From: Acridotheres tristis
Taxonomy: Eukaryota > Chordata > Aves > Passeriformes > Sturnidae
DNA: 64,000 nt
Reading direction: 5' to 3'
NCBI GenBank assembly: GCA_037013685.1
Contig: CM072886.1
Span: 6,200,001-6,264,000 of the forward strand
In this document: positions 40,601 through 52,111 of the stretch, in pieces
Numbering within the stretch: position 1 is the first letter of the stretch
How the letters are laid out: every line of letters begins with the position of its first letter
Notes under the pieces: generated by a model
Database searches by the model: none
What the model was told of the DNA's origin: nothing
Seen by the model: only the letters and a program-made list of their open reading frames with translations
Position numbers and translations under genes: made by a program

Positions 40601-42790
40601 TTTCATTTCATTAAGCAATTGAGTAGCTGTTCTGCAGATTTTATACAGGGGGAGAAAAGCAGTTGGGTATCCAAGCACTATAAATCTGTTTAATCACTCT
40701 ACTTATCTTGGTATATGGAGTGGCTACAACAAAGAATTTGGCTGATCATCTTTCTTCGGCTGTCAGCTGCTCTGAAGCAGCAGAAGATTTCTATCCTTTA
40801 CAAAGAGTTCTGCAGCCAAACGTCTAAAGCAATTCAGGAACCTGTCATGGGCTTTCCTGTGGCAGCCGTGAGTGAAGTCTCACTGCAGAGGGGAAGGAAA
40901 TGAACTTGCCTCGCTCCTTTAGTATGGATGTAATCAGCATCATTACCCAAGGGAATTGAGCTGTAAATCTAATGTCAACTTCAAGGTTAGTATCATCCAG
41001 AGGACTTCCTAGGGAGAGACTGTTGGCTGTGATGAAGTATTTTGACTTACTACTGTGGTGTTGCTTTTGACTGTGCAGCCCTGCAGCTACACAAGCTGTT
41101 ACCTCAGTGGACATTTCCTGCCTGTGGCCCCTTAGGAAGGTGATTTGGAAGACTAGGACTGTGTGCACTGAAAATCCACATGTCAGAGGAGAGACTGAAG
41201 TGTAGTGTTGAGGATAGAGTGTTCAACTGCAGTTCTCCTTGGCCTTCATGGTGCCAAATCTGAATAAGAATGTGTCTTCATGGCACAGCAATTTCAGGAT
41301 GAACTTTGGGGTGGCCCCTTCTGTACCTTCAACACCACCTTCTCCAGGTGGTATTCAATCTCCAATACCAACTCTCCAGCCGAGCCTGTGCACAGCAGTG
41401 AGCCTCATTTCCACATGTCCTTATAATGAGATTTAACCTACAGTGTGCAGAATGGTGAGAAATGTCAGGGTAATCTGAACCAGTGAATTCCTTCAGTCTT
41501 TCTCCTTTGCTATGCCAGTTCTTTTGAAGAATAACCTTCTTCATCTGGGACTTCTTCAAGTTTCTCCAGGAATTCTGAAATCAGATGTGCCTCCTTCTCA
41601 TCTAGGGATACTGGTCTGGGAGTGGATATGTGTTTTCCTTTTTTGTTCCTGCAGTCCTTCAGGGAGTGTTGTGGTCCCTTAGCAGCCCCAGGGCTACAAC
41701 AGTCTGTCACCAACACCACAGCCAAGCAGTGTTCACCAAAAGACCTCACTCCTTTTGGCTACAATCTTTCCCACTTGACAGAGCCTTCAGCACTCCTCTG
41801 CCTTCTCTATCTGCTGCCTGCCAGCACAGTGGCCTGATGACAGATGTCTTGAGCTGACTCTTCCTCAAACAATCCTCAGGATGGGCTCATACACAGCTCC
41901 CAGGAAGGGTTCAACTTTTGTCATAACCTTTAAGCACAGTTTAATGGTGGCAGACAGATAGGGGTTCAAACACCTGTTAAAACTAAGTGGACCTTGCTGC
42001 TCCCTGTTATATGATGACTGGTCATGGATTCTACAGGAGTGGTGGTATTTCTGAAAGAAACCAGAGTGATTTCTCCAGAATTGCTACTCCCAAAAGCTGC
42101 ATTCATTTTTTTACTTTCTTTCTTATGAGCCTGAAACCACACCTTTCAAAATGCCTTTCTGGTGAAGGCAGGAGTTTCAGCACTCAGAGATGTTATGGGC
42201 AGTGGCCTCATATTTATCTTAACAAGCACTGAGGCACTCCACTGAGCACAGGCTGAGAGTGGCTACAAATGCAGAGAACACAGGACATGGTGACACTCCC
42301 CATGGAACATGGTTTTACATCACAGATCAAAACACAAGAATGAAAAATACAATCCCAGCGTAACCAAAGGTGCTGTTAAGCAGCAAAACCTCATGAAAGA
42401 CACATGAGAGGGTTTTGTTTCCTTTCCCAAGACTGCTGAGTGTTTCATCTTTAAGTATGAAATCTGGTTTATTTTATTAACAAATCTCAATCTCAAATTG
42501 GCAAAAAGGCTTCAAATGTTCTTTCCCCTTACCAATGTACATTCCCTTTCCTTTCTTTTCTTTCCTCTTTGAAAAACTTGAAAGTGAATACTCATATTTA
42601 AACACTTGTGATTGAATATTTTTTCTGTGTAACTCAAGTGAATTTATTCCCAATGCATTATTTTATAGCCTGCCTTCAAATCTGTATACTTGCTGATGTG
42701 GAGTGGACATTATAGAATCCTCTGTTGGAATTTCAGCACATTTTCTAAATTCTCAGAATAAATTATCACAGTAATTCCTTATTCCTTTTA
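31621..42790. other. Non-coding, gene-desert DNA
   Basis: About 11 kb with no supportable gene, RNA or mobile element. A G+C-richer patch at about 35.3-35.6 kb opens frames on both strands without CpG enrichment. A minus-strand frame of 153 codons at 33143-33604 is the most protein-like in composition, but it matches no family I know and lacks obvious exon borders. The rest is AT-rich unique sequence with short homopolymers (for example near 38909 and 39169). Confidence 0.55.
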
Positions 42791-42798
42791 ATAATAAC

Positions 42799-42855
<57 letters not shown>
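42799..42855. repeat. (AAT)19 microsatellite
   Basis: Nineteen uninterrupted AAT units, preceded by an imperfect start from 42791. Length and purity make it a likely polymorphic locus. Confidence 0.97.
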
Positions 42856-42860
<5 letters not shown>

Positions 42861-45800
42861 TTCCAGGAGAACAATTTTTGCCCTTGTTTTATTCCCATGT
42901 AAACCTATGGGCAAAATTTCAGTCACAATACTTCAAAGCAAGACCTGGATAACAAATTTTTAATTTTGCAGAGCTCACAGGACCACATTTCTCTAATCTG
43001 AAGCCGGGCCCTAAGGCATATTTATGCACATGGAGGTTCATCCTTGTGCAGTCAAATAATGTAAACTTCCATTTATGAATGATACAATTTACACATACAA
43101 TGTAGCCCTTTATAGTTGTTCTTGTAAATAAAAAGCTTGTGAAGGCACTTACAATTATCTACAGGAATAGTGGGTCTCTGTTCTTGCTTGATGGCTTTTT
43201 CTACCATATTTAGGTGAGCAATAGATTTCAGCATGACTTTTGTATAACCCTTTTTATCATAGCTGCATGACTCCTACTGTCTTCAGCTGAGATGCTGACT
43301 GTGCACCTCGAGATTTTGGACTATTAGCTCTGCTCTCTCTCTCTAAAGGAAGTTTAACATCCTACAGTTAGGCTGAAAAATGGGTAGCATGCATGTTTCA
43401 CTGTACCCTCCTAAGTTCAATTTCTGCAATATAAATTCAATTTCTACTACATAATGCAAGCCAATAAGACTAGAAACTGCTTTTGTAGAAAACCAGATAA
43501 TAGCTTCTCCCTAGATTGCTTCTTGGCATAATAACCTTATTTGGTGGCATCTCATCACAAGACTGATGAGGCCATGCCTCTTTGTGGAGAATGGGTAATG
43601 AAACACTGCAACAAGGCCCTGACATAGTTTAATTGAGAATAAAATGCATTTTATGCTAAGTCATAACACACAGGACTGGAAAGAGATTTGCAATGTAACA
43701 ATGCTCCTTCTTTCTTTCCTGCTACTTTTTTTAGCAGAGAAATTAATAATCTGTAACATACAATTATAATAATTGGAATTCTAGTATGTAACAGGCATGA
43801 ACACAATTTAAAGGAAGCAGAGCTGCACAGTGGCAGCATGAAGTCTTAACTTTCATGGCCAAGTATAATTAGAACAGTCATCACGACCATATTTGTGTGA
43901 GCTCCTGGAGTCAGCACTATCCTCATATGGCTCTGTATATCTGTATTAATCATTGATGATATTGAGCTAAACAAATATTGATGTGTCTTTTATCAATATA
44001 GTTGCCTTTGGAAGGTTTGTGTTGCCTCTTGCACTGAGTCCTTTATGGAGGTTGAATAGTGACAGTGCTGACCATGTCCAATTTCTTCCTTTGGAGAGGA
44101 TGTCTGGAGAGGTTGGAGCAGTCTAACAGTCTCTCAAGCCCACTTGGCCCATGAAGGGTCTGAATGCTTGGCCCTAGCACTGCTAAATGGCCTGCCATCA
44201 TCTCAGTGTCCTTTGCAGTGCCTCAGAAGGAATTTCACAACCCAAGCAGGAAGGTATTTGCACCAGCTGGTAAGAGACCAGCAGGCAGATGTGTTCCTTA
44301 AATCCCTCCCTCCCTATGATCCAGGCTCTTAATGCATCACTTTCCTCCATTCAGTAATAATTCCTAAGCTCTATTCTTTCCTTGAGAAATACAGCAGAGA
44401 TCTATACTGCCTTCCAAAGGAGACTGCAGTAGGACCAGGCTTATGTATCATGTCCCCTGTGTTGGATAATTCAGTAACTACAAAGGTTGAGAATGTGAAA
44501 GCCTTTAGTGTTCACTGTAGATGGTGAGCAAGCCAAAATCCCCCTACTTCTCCTCAACTACTGCCAGAGAGTGCCTAAACCAAGAGCTGCTTGAGCCATG
44601 CTGCTGGACCTAGAGGATTTTGATCCAAATGCTGTGGAGCAGCTGCAACAAAAGCAAATGAGAGTGACTCTCGTGGTTCCCAGCCCTCTCTCCCCTAAAG
44701 GAACCCCATACACATCCCAGGTTCCCCTTTGGCCTCAGGGTAGGAGAGGCACCCATAACACCTACAGTGAAATAAAGCTGGACCCAGGGCCCCCAGGTCC
44801 TGGTGGAAGGTATTAAGGAGCTGGTTATTTCTGAAAGATGGAGACCACTTTCCTTCATTTGAAGGAATGCAATAACCAAAGGTGGTTTCTCTGCAGGACA
44901 GCCTCACCAAAGTGCCCATCAGCCCAGGGTGTGAGAGGCAGATGGACAAACCTTCCCCATGTTCTTCAGACACTTCTCCTAACTCTCCCTCCACTGAGAA
45001 TTGGAATATTTGGGGACTTTTAGCATTCAAATTAAACATATTCATTCTTTACCTTCCTGATGAAGTGAAAGCATCAGTCAGAGCTGAGGCTTTCTTTGGT
45101 ACTAGTCTTGTGTCTCCCTGTGTAACTAGGGAAAAAAAGCCTTTTTGAGTGTAAACACACTGAAAATTGCAAGAAGCATAGGTAGATGTCATGGTAATTG
45201 GAACAATGACTCAGTTGGGCAGAATCAGATTCCAGGAAAATCTCCTTCCCAGAGAAAATCAATCTGAAGCAAAAATCAAATCAAAATCATGAAGAAAACA
45301 GAATTACAGTGGAGAAAATTCTAGTCCTCCACTTCCCAGAACCTATAAAAAGAACAAAACCTATTTGACACTGCATTGAAATGGTATTACCTTCTTATCA
45401 AACAAACTGAAAGAGAATGAAAAGCCAGCAATTTTATTTTTACAATCTACATTTGTACCTTTTTGTGTTTTTTAGTTGTTGGGTTTTTTTAAAATTTTTT
45501 TTGATTGTTTTTTATTTTTTCCACAAAGGGTGCAAGCCCAGCAAGAAAAATCTCTCAAATTTAAATTTTTCGCTGACTGAAATAAAAGACTGAACCCCTC
45601 TACAATTTTACTATTTATTTTTCTATTCAGAGACATTTCTAAGTGATAATTTCTGACTACCTGAGCTGACCTAAATCAGGTTGCTACATGTGTTTAGCTT
45701 TGTTTTTCTGTATTCTAATAACCTTTACAGCACAAAGAACTTCCTGTTTAGTCAACAGATTCTTCCCTATTCAATCAAGCTTACTGAGTTCACAGAAATG

Positions 45801-46094
45801 CTGGACATTGCACTCAAGCTGTCACAGATGACAGCTAAAAACTGCTTACGTCTAAAATCTAAATTAAAAACAGTTTCAGTAGGAAACTTGAAAACTAGCC
45901 AAAGACAAACTGCAGTTCACGTTTTCTAATCTATTCCACAATTACAAAGGTATAAGTCAGTAAGACTAAAAGGTTTGATTAGTCTCTGGAGATCAAAATG
46001 AGTTGGACTTTGTCATGCAGAGAACGAGTACCTCACTAACAACTTAATAGACTGGAGTTAGGATCACCCAGGTGTAGGCTCACAATAAATCCAT

Positions 46095-46130
<36 letters not shown>
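46095..46130. repeat. (ATC)12 microsatellite
   Basis: Twelve perfect ATC units on the + strand. Probably polymorphic. Confidence 0.96.
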
Positions 46131-46132
<2 letters not shown>

Positions 46133-46750
46133 AATTCATCTGGCATTAGCGTCTTCAGAAGAAATTAAATAGGTACTGGCAGACGTGTGGTTGATCCTTC
46201 AACTCAGTTTGCTAAATATGTAGATAAAAATATAAATATAGATATGGATAGGCATGATTGCACTGTGAATGTCTCTGTTAATGAGTATACATTGATCTGT
46301 TTACCTTGTAAACTTTCTGCAGGAACTGGGCATTTTTAAACAGATTGGATGGAGTATTAAGAGTCTCAGAGTTATTATGTGATTCCTGTAAATAGCTGGC
46401 CTGGGAAAAGAAGGATCAAGACTGCAGCAATTCCTTACTGAGGAGAGGGATGCAGCATGAAGCCAAATGGTAATGGAGAACCTAAGTCAAGGACAACTGT
46501 TACAAACATGCAGAAAATGCTTCAGTTGAGCCTTGTCGTGTTCTAGAGATCAGAAAACTCCCTTCCTAAGAGCCCAGTTCCCATTTCCTTATGTTTGTGG
46601 TGTCTCTCACCTGAATTCCCCCATATTCTTTTTCCACTAATAAGTTTTGTATCTTGGTTGTGCTGCATAGTATGAGAGAAATAAAAAAAAAAAATTAATT
46701 ACAAACAAGGGAAAGAAAAAAGCTTCATCTGGATATAGATTCATGTTTGA

Positions 46751-46842
46751 GGTTTTGGGGGTTTGTTTGGGTTTGTTTGGGTTTGTTTGGGTTTTTTGTT
46801 TGTTTGGGTTTTTTTTTGGTTTTTTGGTTTTTGGTTTTTTTT
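46751..46842. repeat. G/T-rich tract with GTTTGTTTGG x3
   Basis: A strand-asymmetric G/T tract. The core at 46761-46790 is three exact copies of the 10-mer GTTTGTTTGG, followed by T runs broken by GG or GGG. Slippage is the simplest explanation. Confidence 0.9.
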
Positions 46843-48167
46843 ACAGTGAGCATCACTTCTTCTGTTTCAGCATTTTTATTTTTCATAGTGGCTTTTTTTT
46901 TGACAATTTCTAATGCTTAGTTTAGGATCTCTGTTTCCAAGAACTTGGTGTGGCCCTCAGTGTCAAATGGGTGATTTTATTAATTGTAGTCAATACCTTA
47001 GAACAAAAATTAAGAGCAGTTGTGTTGCTGATTGTAACACTAAAGGAATTTATGTGCTGAGTCACTCTTACTAGTCTTTGTCTGTATAACTCAGGTGAGC
47101 TGGGCACTCTGCTGACTCAGCTGGGCACTGTCAGCATCTGGATATTGTGAGCTCCCATCTGCTCTGGACAAGGCATAAGAAATTCCGATCCCTCCTCTGC
47201 CTTTTACCATCCCATAGACCCATCCTGAGCTGTCTTATCAGAAGTTTTTCTGAGAAGAACCTAAAACCAGACCCAACAACTTTAAAACAACAACTGGAAT
47301 CTAGTTCCTTTGCAATAAACAAACCAACCTGAACTGGCAGAGATTGCCAGTGCTGGGTGCTGTTTCTGTCTAATTTTTAATGAAGAAAATAAGAGTTTTA
47401 TATTTTTAGTATCTCAATAACATAACTCCCAATGAGTCCTGCACTGGTTAATTCTAAATGTAGCAGGTCAGCAAGAGCACTCCAGTGGCTTAATTTATTT
47501 GTCAGATTAAGACTATATGTGTGCTGTTATGGAACCTCCCATGTGTAGTGCCAGGTCAATGTGTGGGGCTTGACTGTAGTGCCTCGGTCAATTGTTTTGT
47601 TTTGGTTTTTTTAAATTTTGAATAACTCATAATTAATAAGATCAACTAAACTCCCCCTCCCTTCCCTAGACAGACTGTAATTAACACAGACCACAACACC
47701 CCTAAGAGGTTTTACAGCTTTAAGTACAAAAGCCACAATGTTTTTTGGTTTAAAAGTCTGGATGGTATTCCTCCAATATTAGTTAGAATTAAGTAGTGCC
47801 TGCTTGTATTGCAAGCTTTTTCATCTTTTTAATTCTTTAAGATGGTATTCCTGTCCTGATTTCAACTAGTAAAGAGTTAGTTTTCTTTCTTCTAGGAGCT
47901 GTAGTGTTGTGTTTTGGATTGACTATCTGCTGTATCAACATCATTGCAATAAAATCACCCCAAAAAATCTAAAATCAATTTTGGTGGTAGAACCAGACAA
48001 ACACAGTGGTGATGGAACCATAACTGGTTTCATCTGCAACAACCCAACACTCTGTATATCATAAGACAGGAAAGGTGATTGTGATTAATTGGGAGAAACT
48101 GGAAAATGTTGGACCTGGGCATGATAGCACAGCATAGAATAAGGGGTGGACACTGGTTGATTCTGGC

Positions 48168-48701
48168 TGGTTCTGGTTTTGGCTGGGATAGAGTTAATTT
48201 TCCTTCTGTGGCTGGTCCAGTGCTGTGTTTTGGAATAATATTGGTAACTGCACTGAATTTGGGTGGCAAGGGTTTGGTAGAGGAGACCAGAGATGTGTGG
48301 TGAACAGAACATAACCTTCATTCCTTGTGCCCTTGAGACACTTTGGAGGAGGAGGTAGAGAATTTGAGACTAAAGTTAAACCCAGGAAAAAGGGAGGGGT
48401 GGAGGGCAGGTGTTTTAAGATTCATTTTTTATTTCTCATTATTATATTCTCTTTGATTGGTAACCAGTTAATTTCGTCAAGTCTGTTCTGCCTGTGATGG
48501 TAACTGATGATCTCATTTGTTTTGTATATTTTCTTTTATTATTATTAGTATTATTATTATTATCCTTTCTTGTTCTGTTATATTAAACTGTATTTTCCTC
48601 ATCTCACAAGTTTTCTCACTGTTACTCTTCTATCACACTGCTGGGGGAGTGAGAAAGTGGCTGCGTGGTGTTTAGTTGCTGTCTGAGATTTGACTGTGTC
48701 A
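48168..48701 (+). mobile_element. Solo LTR of an avian endogenous retrovirus, plus strand
   Basis: A 534-bp LTR of the same family as 17154-17719, in the forward direction. The 5' end reads 'ctggttttggctgggatag' and 'agttaattttcc'. The middle has a TTA-rich stretch (about 48537-48562), then a polyadenylation signal attaaa at 48582-48587. The 3' part contains 'gggggagtgagaaagtggct' and 'gcgtggtgtttagttgctg' and ends near 48701. No internal retroviral genes adjoin it, so it appears to be a solo LTR. The termini have drifted and no target-site duplication is evident. Confidence 0.85.
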
Positions 48702-49556
48702 TCGTCATAGTGCAAATTATCCCTCACTGATCTCTTATATGGAGGTGGAGGGAGAGTCAAGACACATTCTGTGTTTCAAAGTAACTGGCTGTTAAATATT
48801 GATTCATTTAAGTTAACAAGCACTTTCTTGTCAAGTTTTCGCTAAGCTCCTATGTGATTTTCACTTTTATTTAGAAGTCCTTATAGAAAAACTTATTTCT
48901 GTTAGGGGTTTGATAAAGACATCGGGAACAGCATGCAGGAGGAAAGAAAAATAATAAGAAAAGGCACTTACACCTGCACAGCAACGCATGATTAGTTTTT
49001 CTGGTAGCTGTTATAGCAATGATTGCTTCATTTGCTGCCCTTGACGCAGAGAGAATCTTTCATCTCAAAGGTTTTCTCCTGCTGTCTATTAATTCTCCTG
49101 AATGTATTTGCTGTGGGATATGCCATTTTTTCTTCCCGGGCAACTAAAATTTTTTCCCATGCAATGCCACAATAAATAATCCTAGAGAGATAATATTGTC
49201 CAACTTAAAAACCAAAAAAAACCCTGAAACCCTAAAACAAGCTAAAGGTAAGCTCCAGCTATACCATAACGTAGAGGCTGGAATGCCTTTTAAATAGAAC
49301 ATGTGTATTTTCAGGATTTGTACTACCAGTGTACTTTCAGATATAATGGATTTTGTACATGTCTGATATCCCTTGGCAGGAGGCTTTACAGGTACTATTA
49401 ACCCAGACTTAATTTGGGGGGCCTGAAAATGCCACCTGATTGAATCGATGGAAGGGCTGACCTAAGGCACCATCTAAGGTTTAATTGCAGCAGTTTTTTG
49501 GGGGCTCACAGACCCGACCCAGCCATCAGGCCTTCCCTGAAGCTGGTTGGGTTGGA

Positions 49557-49610
49557 TGACCTGCTGCAACTTTCTGACCTGTTGTAACTTTCTGACCTGT
49601 TGTAACTCTC
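49557..49610. repeat. 18-bp tandem repeat, three copies
   Basis: Three head-to-tail units of tgacctgttgtaactttc at 49557-49574, 49575-49592 and 49593-49610. The first differs from the second by two bases and the third by one. On the minus strand the unit length keeps a frame open, giving a repeated hexapeptide LQQVRK in a chance ORF. Confidence 0.95.
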
Positions 49611-52090
49611 TGCTCACAGGTGGGAAGCACTTGGGTGAGATGGGATTGCAGCTGAAGAGCAGAGGAGGATCTGGGAAAACAGACTTAGATGAGCCTGAAC
49701 TAAGAGTTCTGAGGCTGAGATGAAGGAGAAGATGCTCAGAGCCCCATTCAATCTCAATTCGGGCTGTAACTAATATGCTGCTAAAATCAGGCTTCAGTAG
49801 GAAACAGTGATTTACAAGATACAGAGGGGTGTTTTGTTCAGTGTATAAAAAGCTAAATCTTGCTGCCAAAACCTGTGCTTGAACTCTTCTGAGGTTCTGA
49901 AACTCTGGAGCTGCAGAGGTTTTGTGAGAAATGAACCAGAGAATGCAAAAAATTGGTGGCTGATGTGAAATTGCCATCTTCATCTGCCTTTCAGAGTGCC
50001 CCTTTGAGATCAAATTTGGCCTCATAATACAGAGCAGGAGCTGCAGTCCTGTGTTAGAGGATTCCTGATCCCATCTTGTGCTGCAGAGCCACCAATCCTT
50101 CTCTGCTGGCTGCTTTGTCCAGGAGCAGGTGATAAACAAAACTTGCCCCAAACCGAGTATTCAAGGCTAAACCCTGTCTTCTGGTGCTCTGCTGCTGAAA
50201 GGGTAAAGAAAACTTGAAAAAACTTCATTTACAAAATTAATGTACCTCATTTACTCCTTGTTTTTTGACATGTATCTTTGAGTACTTGTTGTGTTTGGGT
50301 TGTTTTTTTATAAGCAAGGTAAAATGCTTGAGAAGTGGTAGGATGGAAGATGAGATGGATTCCTCCATGGATGGATCACTCCAAACCTTATGTGACAGTT
50401 TGAGAATTTCAGTGCCATGGTGCTTCATGTGTCTGCTACAGAGCTCTCTAGAAATGTGGTTTTTAGGCTCTTTGACTTCTTCAGAGCTTGTGGTGGCCAT
50501 GATGGAAACAGGACTCCAATGTGGGGTCCCAGCCCAAGGCTTCATGATTTGGGTTGTTCCAAAGTGTTGAAATGAGGGATAATGGATATTCCAACCCTAG
50601 CTTGCCTCTTACCATCCTCATCTGTATCAAACCTCCTCAATGAACCCAGCTTCACTAGAGAGATATCACGAACAGGGAACACAGATTGATTGCTTCTGTG
50701 CAGCTCTTACTATTTAATGTCACCTTCATCAGCTTATTTGTGTTTCTGTACACCTGACTGGAGTTTATTTCAGCATCAAATTACTTTTTGGTTTGGCTTG
50801 TAAAAAATGGAGGTTTGGATAGTGGGTCTTGCAAGACAACAGGCAGTCTTTACATAGAGTGAACAGGGGGTTTGTAATTGCCCTAACAAATAGGCAGACA
50901 GCCATCCATTAAATACATTGTATTGACGTAGTTAAAAGAGAATATTTTGCAGAAAACTGTGTTATCTTAGAGTTTGGAGTTGAAAAGGTTTTTGAATCAT
51001 TTAGTTTTTTTAACCTTCTCTTCCTTGTTGGGAACAGGAGGGTAAAGGGAGGGCAAAGCCCAGCCAAAGGTGTGGGGGGCTGATTACCTGCTGGGGGACT
51101 GTGGCACAGAGCACTGCACGCTGGATGGACGTGCTGCAAGCTGATGGGTCATAGGTTTCTCATCCTTTGCCTTGATTTCCACTCCAAGCTGACCAAATAA
51201 GCAGCTAAAAATGCAATTCAGAACTCAGAAGCTGCTACGTGAACTCTTCAGGAGCCTAATGCAATTCTTCTTAAAAGCACCCGATTTTAGGGAGTGAAGG
51301 CTCATGGCTCAGCACTTTGTGAAAATGAGGAAGGTCTTTTGGGCTTGTTCTTCAGTAACTGAGGCGTTCAGAAGAACTGATCTGGTTTCAAGAATCTTGG
51401 CTTAAAACATCTTTTTACTATTCCTTTTCCATCTAAGCTAATGCTTTAGTTGCCTTGGGGATACTGCGTGTCTTTGTTGTGCATCCTCCATGCTAAAAAG
51501 TAGTTCACACAGAACAAAAATGAAAACTAAGCCTGCCTGGGAATTTTCCATCAAAACTGACCGTTGAGAAATATTGTGTTTTCATCCCAGGAAGGGCAGT
51601 GTGGATTTCACCACCTCCTCAAAGAAAAGAAAAAAAGGGTTTTCTTAACTACTGGGAGAAGAGTTTAATATTTTTTGCTGAACAGTTTTAATGTTTTGAT
51701 TTCAAAATATTATTATCCCGTATTAAAATTCTTATTTGGTGGATCCAAGTCTTGTTATCCTTCTCTGATGTCCACGATCCACTGAAGACCTGCATACCCC
51801 ATACTGTGTTTTTAGTGCTTCTCCAAAAGACAACTGTTCTGCAACATGACAGGTGAAGAGCAACTGAAAAGTCCTGGGAAATGGACTTGGATTACTGCCC
51901 CTATGAGCAACTCTGAGACAGCCATTCCACCCATACTTCATTTATTTTATGAAATGTTGTGGATCGTAAAATTTTAATTTTTTTTCAATTCGATGTTTTT
52001 CAATTTTTATTTTTCTTTTTCAAAGATATTCCAAAGCAAAAAACCTCCCTTCAGTTTTCTCTAGAGAAACTTGTGTAGTATCTAGAAAAC

Positions 52091-52111
52091 TTTTTTTTTT
52101 TTTTTTTTTTT
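52091..52111. repeat. Poly(T) run
   Basis: Twenty-one consecutive T. No retroposon body is recognised next to it. Confidence 0.95.

Larger units (their letters stand above)
42858..48167. other. Non-coding, gene-desert DNA
   Basis: About 5.3 kb with no supportable gene. It contains the ATC microsatellite, the G/T-rich tract, a T-rich stretch near 45470-45530 and the short inverted repeat atattgat/atcaatat near 43975-44000. Overlapping frames around 44.6-45.05 kb on both strands are not recognisable proteins. Confidence 0.55.

Noticed and set aside
44598..44816. 72-codon + frame beginning MLLDLEDFDPNAVEQLQQKQ, which looks protein-like
   Set aside because: No known protein comes to mind, the tail becomes proline- and glycine-rich, and there is no splice or promoter context; kept as a chance frame.
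48537..48562. TTA-rich run as an independent microsatellite
   Set aside because: It is an internal part of the LTR family at 48168-48701, which normally carries such a stretch.
49474..50151. Longest non-island frame, 225 codons, minus strand
   Set aside because: No recognisable domain; part of its length is an in-frame 18-bp tandem repeat. One frame of this size is plausible by chance in 64 kb.
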